NCBI GenBank assembly: GCA_034189165.1
Contig: JAXHVN010000002.1
Location: 1-38,527 of the forward strand
Reading direction: 5' to 3'
DNA: 38,527 nt
Source: JAASSS01 sp021767745
Lineage (GTDB): Bacteria; Pseudomonadota; Gammaproteobacteria; UBA5335
Below are positions 31,441 to 38,527 of this stretch, piece by piece (the first letter of the stretch is position 1; every line of letters starts with the position of its first letter). The notes under the pieces are model-generated. The model saw nothing but the letters and a program-made list of their open reading frames with translations. It searched no databases and was not told the origin of the DNA. Made by a program: the position numbers and the translations under genes.

Positions 31441-33255
31441 TCAGCTGCGCTTGTGCCGGCGCCGCTGGCCAGCGTCGGGCGGCCGCTGCAAGTCGGCGTT
31501 GCGGGCATCTTCGTCGAACAGTGCCTCCAATTCCACCGCATCGCCGCGCACCAGGTCGATCAGCCGCTGCTCGTCGTCGCGGGCATCGCGGTGGGCGTGC
31601 AGGCGGCGCTCGTCGTGGCGCCGGAAGGCGCGGCTGCGGGCCGTGGCGGTCTCGCTGGAGACGCCGAGGCCCTGCAGTACCTGCCGGCCCGTCTCCAGGC
31701 TCGACAGGAACAGTTCGCGCTGCACGTGGGCGACGCCCAGATCCATCAGCCGGTAGGCATGCCGGCGGTTGCGGGCGCGGGCGTAGATCGCCACCTGCGG
31801 GAAATGCTCACGCACCAGCTGCGCCACCCGCAGCGAAGTCTCGACCTCGTCGATGGCGAGCACGAAGATCTTCGCCTCCGCCACGCCCGCCGCACGCAGC
31901 AGATCGAGCCGCGCGGCATCGCCGTAGTAGATGCGGTTGCCGTAGCGGCGCACGAAGTCGACTTGCGAGGGATTGATTTCCAGCGCCGTGAAGCCGATTC
32001 GCATCGCCCGCAGCAGCCGCGCGACGATCTGCCCGTAGCGGCCGAAGCCGGCGATGATCACGGGGTGGTTCTCCGGCACCGGCGCGTCGAAGGTGGCCTC
32101 CGTCGCCGCCGGCGGGCGCCGGGCGAGCAGGGCGTAGAGCGCCGCGAACAGGATCATCGAGACGATCACCGCGGCGACCAGCACATCGGCCTGCGCCGCC
32201 GGCACCACCTCCCCGGCCACCGCTGCCGCCAGAATCACGAACGCGAACTCGCCGCCCTCGGAGATCACCACGCCAAGGCGCAGCGCCGGGCCGCGCGGCA
32301 TGCCCCAGGCCCGCGCCGTCAGGTAGGTCACGGCGGTCTTCACCGCGATCAGGCCGCCGGCGATGCCGAGCACGGTCGGCCACTGCGCCAGGATCAGCGG
32401 CAGATCCACCGACATGCCCACGGCGATGAAGAACACCCCCAGCAGCAGGCCCTTGAACGGCTCGATGTCCGCCTCCAGCGCGTGCCGATACTGGGAATCC
32501 GCCAGCAGCACCCCGGCGAGGAAGCCGCCGAGCGCCATCGACAGCCCGGCCACGTGCATGACCAGCGCCGTGCCCACCACGGTTGCCAGCGCGCTGGCGG
32601 TGAACAGCTCCTGCGTACCCGCCGCGGCCACCAGCCGCAGCGCATAGCGCAGCAGGTAGCGGCCGATCACGATCACCGCCGCCACCGCGCCCAGCGCGTA
32701 AGCGATCGCCTGCCAGCCGAAGGTGCCGCCGCTGTCGCCCAGCAGCGGCACCAGCGCGATGATCGGGATGGCCGCCAGATCCTGGAACAGCAGCATACCG
32801 AGCGCCACGCGCCCGTGCGTGGCCGTCAGCTCGCGCCGCTCCGCCAGCATTTGCAGGGCGAAGGCGGTGGAGGAGAGCGACAGCGCAAGCCCCACGGTGA
32901 TCGCCGCCGGCGCCGGCAGGCCGAGCGCCGCGGCGATCCCGGCCAGGATCGCCGCACTCGCCAGCACCTGCACGCCGCCGAAGCCGAGAATCGTCTGGCG
33001 CATCAGCCACAGCCGGGCCGGCTGCAGCTCCAGCCCGATCACGAACAGCAGCAGGACGACGCCGAACTCGCTGACTTCCAGGAAGGTTTCCGGCTCATGC
33101 ACGAAGCCCACGCCGAACGGGCCGAGCAGGGCGCCGGCGAACACGTAGCCCAGCACGGCCCCGAGCCCGGCCCGCTTGAGCAGTGGTACGACCACGATGG
33201 CGGCCGAGAGCAGGATCAGGATGCCGAGCAGGATCTGGGGGAGCGCGCTGTGCAC
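31441..33255 (-). CDS. Kef-type K+/H+ antiporter (CPA2 family with RCK domain)
   Basis: 604 aa. The membrane half has about twelve helices, with LLLFVIGLELQPARLW, the ion-site region LFQDLAAIPI (156-165), and FFIAVGMSVD. An RCK/TrkA-N domain begins at HPVIIAGFGRYGQ (397-409; nucleotide loop GFGRYG), followed by a charged C-terminal tail rich in Arg, His and Asp. Resembles KefB/KefC, but no ancillary KefF/KefG oxidoreductase gene is next to it, so glutathione gating is not shown. Starts at GTG (33255) with GAAGGCG ahead. Confidence 0.93.
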   Translation of the reverse strand: MHSALPQILLGILILLSAAIVVVPLLKRAGLGAVLGYVFAGALLGPFGVGFVHEPETFLEVSEFGVVLLLFVIGLELQPARLWLMRQTILGFGGVQVLASAAILAGIAAALGLPAPAAITVGLALSLSSTAFALQMLAERRELTATHGRVALGMLLFQDLAAIPIIALVPLLGDSGGTFGWQAIAYALGAVAAVIVIGRYLLRYALRLVAAAGTQELFTASALATVVGTALVMHVAGLSMALGGFLAGVLLADSQYRHALEADIEPFKGLLLGVFFIAVGMSVDLPLILAQWPTVLGIAGGLIAVKTAVTYLTARAWGMPRGPALRLGVVISEGGEFAFVILAAAVAGEVVPAAQADVLVAAVIVSMILFAALYALLARRPPAATEATFDAPVPENHPVIIAGFGRYGQIVARLLRAMRIGFTALEINPSQVDFVRRYGNRIYYGDAARLDLLRAAGVAEAKIFVLAIDEVETSLRVAQLVREHFPQVAIYARARNRRHAYRLMDLGVAHVQRELFLSSLETGRQVLQGLGVSSETATARSRAFRRHDERRLHAHRDARDDEQRLIDLVRGDAVELEALFDEDARNADLQRPPDAGQRRRHKRS

Positions 33256-33290
33256 AAAAACGCCTTCGGGCCGGGAGAATCAGGGGCCTA

Positions 33291-33299
33291 TGCTATAGT
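33291..33299 (+). promoter_or_regulatory. Extended -10 promoter of the DUF1249 gene
   Basis: TGC followed by TATAGT (33294-33299; 5 of 6 to TATAAT) makes an extended -10 element, which needs no good -35 hexamer. Only 7 nt separate it from the ATG at 33307, so the transcript should begin at or within a base or two of the start codon. Confidence 0.6.
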
Positions 33300-33306
33300 C
33301 GCCGCC

Positions 33307-33789
33307 ATGCAGATGCGCACCCCCACCGGCTCGGAAAACCTCTTCGCCTCGCCGAATCTGGTGGGGCTGATGGCGCTGCACGAAGGCAATTACGCGCGGA
33401 TGTGCCGCCTCGTGCCGCATGGTCACCCGCGGGCCTACGGCGGCGTCTCCCACGTGGCCGGCGAGCCGGCGCTGCACCTGTCGGTGCTCGAGCGCTGCCG
33501 CTACACCACGACCTATCATCTGACCTATTACTTCGGCGCCCCCGGCCGGCCGGTGGACCTGCTGGTGCCGGAACCGGACATGCACATCCGCGTCTATCAG
33601 GATGCGCGCCTGGCCGAGGTGCTGCACTGTGGCGGCGTCGACCGGGTGAGCATGCTGCGGGGCTACCTGCCGCGCACCGGCTCGCCGACGGCCCGGCGCT
33701 GGCGCCTGAATCTGATGCTGAACCGCTGGCTGCGCTACTGTCTGGACGTCGGTCACCGGTTTCCGGCCGACATCGCCGCGCCGGCATGA
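33307..33789 (+). CDS. DUF1249 (YqiB-like) family protein
   Basis: 160 aa, cytoplasmic, no signal or helices. Matches the YqiB/DUF1249 family: LVGLMALHEGNYARMCRLVP near the start, ERCRYTTTYHLTYYF in the middle, DMHIRVYQDARLAEV and the basic NRWLRYCLDVGHRF end. Function is not established; in E. coli yqiB sits near nudF and cpdA, but neither is here. ATG at 33307; a second ATG two codons later is possible. There is no ribosome site, and an extended -10 lies 7 nt upstream, pointing to a leaderless mRNA. Confidence 0.9.
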   Translation: MQMRTPTGSENLFASPNLVGLMALHEGNYARMCRLVPHGHPRAYGGVSHVAGEPALHLSVLERCRYTTTYHLTYYFGAPGRPVDLLVPEPDMHIRVYQDARLAEVLHCGGVDRVSMLRGYLPRTGSPTARRWRLNLMLNRWLRYCLDVGHRFPADIAAPA

Positions 33790-33832
33790 TCCATCGGGCC
33801 GGGCGGCGGCCCTCGCGAACAGGTAGACAGGG

Positions 33833-34351
33833 ATGAGCACACCCGCCAAGCGTCATGACGGGCCGGTCACGGCGGCGGATATGCCGGCGCAGGGACCACG
33901 GCTGTTCGACAGCGCCGAGCAGTTGCGGGCGCTGGTCGGCGAGGAGCTCGGCACCACGCGCTGGGTCGAGATCACGCAGGAGCGGATCGACCTGTTCGCC
34001 CGCGCCACCGGCGACTATCAGTGGATCCACACCGATCCCGAGCGGGCCTCGCGCGAATCGCCCTACGGCGGCACCATCGCCCACGGCTATCTCACCCTCG
34101 GCCTCACGCCGGCGCTGATCGCGGAGGTCATGGGCTTTCGCAACCTGCGCATGGGCGTGAACTACGGGCTGAACAAGGTGCGCTTCAACGGCCCGGTGCC
34201 GGTGGGCTCGCGCATCCGGGCGCGGGTGAGCCTGGTCGGCGTGCGGCAGATCGCCGAGGCCGTCCGCGTGGTGACGCAGATCCGCATCGAGCGTGAAGGC
34301 GTCGCCAAACCCTGCTGCGTGGCTGAATCGGTCAGCCTCTACTACCTGTAG
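33833..34351 (+). CDS. MaoC-like (R)-hydratase family protein
   Basis: 172 aa hot-dog-fold protein of the MaoC dehydratase family. The active-site pair is Asp61 and His66 in ARATGDYQWIHTDPERA, followed by IAHGYLTLGLTPAL. Family members hydrate enoyl-CoA; the exact substrate cannot be read from sequence. AGGT lies 7-8 nt before the ATG. 43 nt after the DUF1249 gene and 8 nt before the HemD-like gene. No beta-oxidation genes are adjacent, apart from a possible MDR oxidoreductase further on. Confidence 0.92.
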   Translation: MSTPAKRHDGPVTAADMPAQGPRLFDSAEQLRALVGEELGTTRWVEITQERIDLFARATGDYQWIHTDPERASRESPYGGTIAHGYLTLGLTPALIAEVMGFRNLRMGVNYGLNKVRFNGPVPVGSRIRARVSLVGVRQIAEAVRVVTQIRIEREGVAKPCCVAESVSLYYL

Positions 34352-34359
34352 CGCCGCCG

Positions 34360-35202
34360 GTGGCCGAGCCTGCCGCACCGCTCACCGGTTACACGGTCGC
34401 CCTCGCCGAGACGCGCCAGCTCGACGTGCTGGCCGGTCTGCTGGAGCGTCGCGGCGCCAGCACCTGGCGCTGCCCGCTGGTGTCGATCCTCGATGCGCCC
34501 GATCCCGCGCCGGTGCTGGCGTGGATCGACCGCTACACGGCCGAGCCGCCGCCGTGGACGATTCTGCTCACCGGCGAGGGTCTGCGCCGGCTGCTGGCCG
34601 CGGCCGAGCGGCACGAGCGCAAGGCGAGCCTGCTGGCGGCGATGGCGCAGACACAATTCGTCACCCGCGGGCCCAAGCCGGTGCGCGAGCTGAAGCAGCA
34701 CGGCCTGAAGAGCGCGCTGCCGGCCACCGCGCCGACCACCGCCGGTGTGTGCGCGGCGCTCGCCGAGGTGCCGCTCGCCGGCCAGCGGGTGGGTGTGCAG
34801 CTATACGGCACCGATCCGAACCTGCCGCTGATGCGCTTTTTGGAGGACAAGGGCGCGCATGTGGAGCCGGTCGCCCCGTATATCTATGCCTCCGAGGCCG
34901 ATGAGGCGCGGGTGTTGGCGCTGCTCGACGCGCTGGCCGCCGGCGACATCCACTGCATCGCCTTCACCAGCCAGCCGCAGTACCGGCGCCTGGCGCAGGT
35001 GGCCGCCAAGCACCAGCGCGAGGCGGAGCTGGCCGCGAGCCTTGCAGGCATCAAGGTCGCCGCCGTCGGCCCGGTGGTCGCGGAGGATCTGCGCCGGCGC
35101 GGCGTCACGCCGGACCTGATGCCGGCGGATGCCTTCTTCATGAAACCGCTGGTGGCGGAGATCACCCGGAGCCTCACCGGCCGGGACGACGCCGGCCTCT
35201 GA
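34360..35202 (+). CDS. Uroporphyrinogen-III synthase-like (HemD family) protein
   Basis: 280 aa in two alternating alpha/beta domains, as in HemD: GYTVALAETRQLDVLAGLLERRG opens the first, WTILLTGEGLRRLL continues it, and GQRVGVQLYGTDPNLPLMRFLEDKGA and CIAFTSQPQYRRLAQVA lie in the second, with VAAVGPVVAEDLRRRGV near the end. HemD closes hydroxymethylbilane to uroporphyrinogen III, but the usual partners hemC and hemX/hemY are absent here, so this may be a paralogue with another role. GTG start (34360), 8 nt after the MaoC-like stop. Confidence 0.85.
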   Translation: MAEPAAPLTGYTVALAETRQLDVLAGLLERRGASTWRCPLVSILDAPDPAPVLAWIDRYTAEPPPWTILLTGEGLRRLLAAAERHERKASLLAAMAQTQFVTRGPKPVRELKQHGLKSALPATAPTTAGVCAALAEVPLAGQRVGVQLYGTDPNLPLMRFLEDKGAHVEPVAPYIYASEADEARVLALLDALAAGDIHCIAFTSQPQYRRLAQVAAKHQREAELAASLAGIKVAAVGPVVAEDLRRRGVTPDLMPADAFFMKPLVAEITRSLTGRDDAGL

Positions 35203-35211
35203 GCCCGGCCC

Positions 35212-36618
35212 ATGCTCTCGCTGCACTTCTGGTACAGCCTGGCGGCGCTGTTCGCCACCGGGCTGGCCCTCGTGCTCTCGGCGCATGCGGTGATCGTCAA
35301 GCGCGAGCCGCGCGCGGCGGTGCTCTGGCTGGTGGTGATCTGGCTGCTGCCCTTCGGCGGTTCGGTGATCTACCTGCTGCTCGGCATCAACCGGATCCAG
35401 CGTCGCGCCGGCACCCTCGGCCGACCACCGCTGCAGACGCCGACCGGCAGCGCCGCCAGCCTGCCGGCGCAGACCGCGCATGCCCAGCTCGCCTCACTGA
35501 CCGGCCGCATCACCGCGCAGCCGCTGCTGGCCGGCAACGCCGTGCGGGTGCTGGTAAACGGCGAGGCCGCCTATCCGGCGATGCTGGCGGCCATCGATGC
35601 GGCCGAGCACAGCATCGCCCTGGCCACCTACATCTTCGGCAACGACCGGGTCGGCCGCCGCTTCGCCGACGCCCTGGCCGCCGCCCAGGCACGCGGGGTG
35701 GCGGTGCGGGTGCTGATCGACAATGCCGGCGAGCGTTACAGCTGGCCGTCCATGGTGGGCGTCCTGCGCCGGCGCGGCCTGCAGGTGGCGCGCTTCCTGC
35801 CGCGCTTCCCCGCCGGCCTGTTGACGATCAACCTGCGCAACCACCGCAAGCTGCTGCTCTGCGATGGGCGGATCGCCTTCACCGGCGGCATGAACATCCG
35901 CGTGCACCATCTGCAGGACAGCCGCCGGCGGGCGACGCGCGATCTGCACTTCGAGCTGCAGGGCCCGGTCGTGGCCCAGCTGCAGGCGATCTTCGCGCAG
36001 GACTGGGCCTTCTCCGCCGGCGAGATGCTGCAGGGCCCGGGCTGGTTCCCGCCCCTGACGCCGAGCGGGCAGATCCATGCCCGCGCCGTCGCCGACGGGC
36101 CCGACGAGGATCTGGAAAAGCTGATGTGGACGCTGCACGGCGCGCTGCACAGCGCGCGGGAGAGCGTGCGCATCATGACGCCCTATTTCCTGCCGGACCG
36201 TGCCCTGGTGGCTGCCCTGGATACCGCCGCGCTGCGCGGGGTGGCGGTGGAGATCGTGCTGCCGGCGCGCAACAACCTGCCCTACGTGCACTGGGCGATG
36301 CTGGGCCAGCTCTGGCAGGTGCTGCATCACGGCTGCCGGGTGTACTTCACGCCCGGGCCGTTCGATCACAGCAAGCTGATGGTGGTGGACCGCGCCTGGG
36401 CCTTCATCGGCTCGGCCAACTGGGACCCGCGCAGCCTGCGGCTGAACTTCGAGTGCAACGTGGAGTGCTATGACGCGGCCCTGGCCGGCGAACTGCACGC
36501 GCTGATCGGCAGTCGCATCGCCAGTGGCCGGCGCTATCGCCTGAGCGACAGTGCGGCCCGTTCGCTGCCGGTGAAGCTGCGCGATGGCCTCGCGCGGCTG
36601 TTCATGCCGTATCTGTAG
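35212..36618 (+). CDS. Cardiolipin synthase-like phospholipase D protein
   Basis: 468 aa. Two N-terminal helices (5-26 and 36-59, PLDN region) are followed by two PLD domains with HKD motifs HRKLLLCD (211-218) and HSKLMVVD (386-393), the latter followed by AFIGSANWDPRS. This matches bacterial cardiolipin synthases that join two phosphatidylglycerols at the inner membrane. 9 nt after the HemD-like gene. The ClsA/B/C subtype is not determined, though the two helices favour ClsA-like. Confidence 0.92.
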   Translation: MLSLHFWYSLAALFATGLALVLSAHAVIVKREPRAAVLWLVVIWLLPFGGSVIYLLLGINRIQRRAGTLGRPPLQTPTGSAASLPAQTAHAQLASLTGRITAQPLLAGNAVRVLVNGEAAYPAMLAAIDAAEHSIALATYIFGNDRVGRRFADALAAAQARGVAVRVLIDNAGERYSWPSMVGVLRRRGLQVARFLPRFPAGLLTINLRNHRKLLLCDGRIAFTGGMNIRVHHLQDSRRRATRDLHFELQGPVVAQLQAIFAQDWAFSAGEMLQGPGWFPPLTPSGQIHARAVADGPDEDLEKLMWTLHGALHSARESVRIMTPYFLPDRALVAALDTAALRGVAVEIVLPARNNLPYVHWAMLGQLWQVLHHGCRVYFTPGPFDHSKLMVVDRAWAFIGSANWDPRSLRLNFECNVECYDAALAGELHALIGSRIASGRRYRLSDSAARSLPVKLRDGLARLFMPYL

Positions 36619-36648
36619 CCGGCGGCCCGATCACACGAGGAGGATGCA

Positions 36649-37665
36649 ATGCGAGCGATAGCCCTGCAGGCGCAATTCGGCCTGGAACATCTGGCGCTGG
36701 TGGAGCGCCCGACGCCCGAGCCCGGCCCCGGTCAGGTGCGGGTGGACGTGAAGGCCGCCTCGATCAACTTCCGCGACCTGATGATGGTGCGCGGGCTCTA
36801 CAACCCGCGCCAGCCGCTGCCGCTGATTCCCGGTTCCGATGGCGCCGGGGTGGTCTCGGCCGTGGGCGAGGGCGTCAGCCGGGTGCGCGTCGGCGACCGG
36901 GTGGCCGGCATCTTCGCCCAGCGCTGGCTGGCCGGCCCCGCACCGGCCGACGTGCAGGCCTCCACCCTCGGTGGGCCGCTGGACGGCATGCTGGCCGAGC
37001 AGGTGGTGCTCGATGCCGAGGGCGTCGTGCCGATCCCCGACGGGCTCGACTTCGAGCAGGCGGCCTGCCTGCCGTGCGCGGCCGTCACCGCCTGGCACGC
37101 GATCGTGGAGCACGCCCGGCTGGCGCCCGGCGCGCGGGTGCTGCTGCAGGGCACGGGCGGCGTCTCGCTCTTCGCCCTCGCCTTCGCCCGCGCGGCCGGC
37201 GCGGAGGTCACATTGATCTCCAGCAGCGACGAAAAGCTCGCCCGGGCGCGCGAGCTCGGCGCCACCCACACCCTGAACTATCGCCAGCAGCCGGACTGGG
37301 GCAGGGCCGTGGCCGGCCTCACCGACGGGCAGGGCGTGGATCACGTGGTGGAAGTGGGCGGCGCGGGCACGCTCGGGCAATCGCTGCAGGCGGTGGCGCC
37401 GGGCGGGCGCATCAGCGTCATCGGGGTGCTATCGGGCGTGAAGACCGAGCTGGAACTGACCCGCGTGCTGATGCGCGGGGTGCAGCTGCAGGGCATCTTC
37501 GTCGGCAGCCGGGCGATGTTCGCGGCCATGAACCGCGCCATCGCGCTGCACCGCATCCGCCCGGTGATCGATCGCGTCTTCCCGCTCGCCCAGACGCGGG
37601 CGGCGCTGGAGCACATGGCGGCCGGCGCGCACTTCGGCAAGATCGTGCTGCGCGTGGCCGACTGA
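36649..37665 (+). CDS. MDR-superfamily NAD(P)-dependent oxidoreductase (quinone oxidoreductase-like)
   Basis: 338 aa medium-chain dehydrogenase/reductase. The GroES-like N-domain has INFRDLMMVRGLYNPRQPLP and IPGSDGAGVVSAVGEGV; the Rossmann domain has LLQGTGGVSLFALAFARAAGA. The catalytic-zinc GHE motif of alcohol dehydrogenases is replaced by GSDGAG, so it is likely zinc-free, as in QOR-type enzymes. Substrate unknown. GAGGA lies before the ATG at 36649. Its stop shares one base with the start of the following FAD-oxidase gene, implying coupled expression. Confidence 0.92.
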   Translation: MRAIALQAQFGLEHLALVERPTPEPGPGQVRVDVKAASINFRDLMMVRGLYNPRQPLPLIPGSDGAGVVSAVGEGVSRVRVGDRVAGIFAQRWLAGPAPADVQASTLGGPLDGMLAEQVVLDAEGVVPIPDGLDFEQAACLPCAAVTAWHAIVEHARLAPGARVLLQGTGGVSLFALAFARAAGAEVTLISSSDEKLARARELGATHTLNYRQQPDWGRAVAGLTDGQGVDHVVEVGGAGTLGQSLQAVAPGGRISVIGVLSGVKTELELTRVLMRGVQLQGIFVGSRAMFAAMNRAIALHRIRPVIDRVFPLAQTRAALEHMAAGAHFGKIVLRVAD

Positions 37666-38527
37666 TGGCGGCCGGGCCGGCAACGCCCGCGGTGGCCGAG
37701 GTGCTCGCGCGTCTGGCCGACATCGCCGGCCGGCGCGCCGTGCTGAGCGAGCCGGCGGCGCTGGCGCCGTTCACGCAGGAGCGCCGCGGCCTGTTCGCCG
37801 GCCGTCCGGTGGCCGGCGTGTTCCTGCCCGGCAGCACGGCCGAGGTGGCCGCGGGCGTGAAGCTCGCCGCCGCTGCCGGCATGGCGATCGTCACCCAGGG
37901 CGGCAACACCGGGCTGGTCGGCGGCGCCGCGCCCGCCGCCGAGGCGCGGCCGCAGCTGATTCTGGCCACGCGCCGGCTCAAGCGCATCCGCGCCCTGGAC
38001 GCGGCGGCCGACACGCTGATCGCCGAGGCCGGCTGCGTGCTGGCGGACGTGCAGGCCGCGGCGGCCGCGGCCGACCGGCTGTTCCCGCTGAGCCTGGCCG
38101 CCGAGGGCAGCTGCCAGCTCGGCGGCAACCTCGCCACCAACGCCGGCGGGCTGAACGTGCTGCGCTACGGCAACGCGCGGGCGCTGACGCTGGGGCTGGA
38201 GGTGGTGCTGGCGGACGGGCGCATCTGGTCGGACCTGTCCGGGCTGCGCAAGAACAATGCCGGCTACGACCTCAAGCAGCTGTTCATCGGCTCGGAAGGC
38301 ACGCTCGGCATCATCACTGCCGCCAGCCTGCGCCTGTTCCCGCCGCTGCGCAGCCGGGCAACCGCCTGGCTCGCACCGGTGGATCCGGCGGCCGCGGTGA
38401 CGGCCCTGGCCCGCCTGCGGGGCGCGCTCGGCGAGCGGGTGATCGCCTGCGAGCTCATCAGCCGCTTCGCGCTCGACTGCGTGCTGCGCCACGTGCCGAC
38501 CGCCCGCGCGCCGCTCACGGCCGAGGC
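37665..38527 (+). CDS. FAD-linked oxidase, GlcD/D-2-hydroxyacid dehydrogenase type (3' end cut off)
   Basis: 287 complete codons are visible and the frame is still open at the right edge. It has the FAD-binding PCMH fold: FLPGSTAEVAAGVKLAAAAG, the FAD loop VTQGGNTGLVGGAAP, then SLAAEGSCQLGGNLATNAGG, RYGNARALTLGLEVVLADG, NNAGYDLKQLFIGSEGTLGII. The pattern is closest to D-2-hydroxyglutarate or D-lactate dehydrogenases that pass electrons to flavoproteins or quinone. The ATG at 37665 overlaps the preceding stop by one base. The C-terminal substrate domain is outside the window, so substrate stays open. Confidence 0.93.
   Translation, partial: MAAGPATPAVAEVLARLADIAGRRAVLSEPAALAPFTQERRGLFAGRPVAGVFLPGSTAEVAAGVKLAAAAGMAIVTQGGNTGLVGGAAPAAEARPQLILATRRLKRIRALDAAADTLIAEAGCVLADVQAAAAAADRLFPLSLAAEGSCQLGGNLATNAGGLNVLRYGNARALTLGLEVVLADGRIWSDLSGLRKNNAGYDLKQLFIGSEGTLGIITAASLRLFPPLRSRATAWLAPVDPAAAVTALARLRGALGERVIACELISRFALDCVLRHVPTARAPLTAE

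Noticed and set aside
30829..33306. Very long plus-strand open frame antisense to the Kef-type antiporter
   Set aside because: It is a GC-rich shadow frame with His/Gln/Arg-rich sequence and no domain. Only its last part, from 33307, is a real gene (DUF1249).
1..38527. CRISPR arrays, insertion sequences, prophage, toxin-antitoxin or biosynthetic clusters
   Set aside because: No repeat arrays, transposase or integrase motifs, or composition breaks were seen. The PIN-PhoH protein has no antitoxin-like neighbour.

Overview
The window is high-GC chromosomal DNA with tightly packed genes, many joined by ATGA start/stop overlaps. It is almost certainly from a gammaproteobacterium. The supporting markers are a FlhF/FlhG/FliA polar-flagellum regulatory cluster, the anaerobic unsaturated fatty acid pair fabA-fabB, a complete System I cytochrome c maturation operon (ccmABCDEFGHI), a bepA/tusA-like/perM/bcp/dapA neighbourhood like that of pseudomonads, an SRP RNA next to dnaX-ybaB-recR, orn, and a divergent ppsA/ppsR pair. 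I cannot name the genus. The synteny fits a motile, respiring, heterotrophic or chemotrophic member of the class. There are no insertion sequences, prophage genes, CRISPR arrays or obvious islands.

Layout. 1-4845 (+): flagellar regulation, with flhF (cut by the window edge), flhG, fliA, a 56-codon Pro/Arg-rich ORF, a DUF2802 membrane protein, flgA, then a sigma-28 promoter and flgM-flgN. 4859-9248 (-): fabA, fabB, pyk and ldhA, running from unsaturated fatty acid synthesis to the pyruvate node. 9332-9973 (-): pdxH. 10058-16980 (+): the ccm operon. 16998-18515 (-): bepA. 18555-19901 (+): a TusA-fold protein without the active-site Cys, and a PerM-type permease. 19898-21831 (-): PIN-PhoH ATPase and Bcp peroxiredoxin. 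21967-23121 (+): dapA and a small lipoprotein. 23183-26698 (+): tRNA-Ser(GGA), SRP RNA, dnaX, ybaB, recR, orn. 26695-29987 (-): an EamA-type permease and ppsA. 30146-30967 (+): ppsR. 30964-33255 (-): a DUF4345-like membrane protein and a Kef-type antiporter. 33307-38527 (+): DUF1249, MaoC-like, HemD-like, cardiolipin synthase-like and MDR oxidoreductase genes, and an FAD-linked oxidase cut by the right edge.

How the parts work together. FlhF/FlhG set flagellar number and place, FliA and its anti-sigma factor FlgM are encoded about 1.4 kb apart, and FlgA/FlgN act in P-ring and hook-junction assembly. Pyk and LdhA sit in a translationally coupled pair, while PpsA and its kinase/phosphorylase PpsR control the reverse step from pyruvate to PEP. 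The ccm genes form one polycistron that delivers haem to apocytochromes c.

Most of the window is well-known housekeeping content and I found no convincing wholly new system. The points most worth a second look are the Cys-less TusA homologue beside bepA, promoters placed so that pdxH and the DUF1249 gene should have leaderless mRNAs, three convergent gene pairs that share one CTAG as both stop codons, a very short BamC-lasso-like lipoprotein after dapA, and a small conserved-position ORF after fliA.
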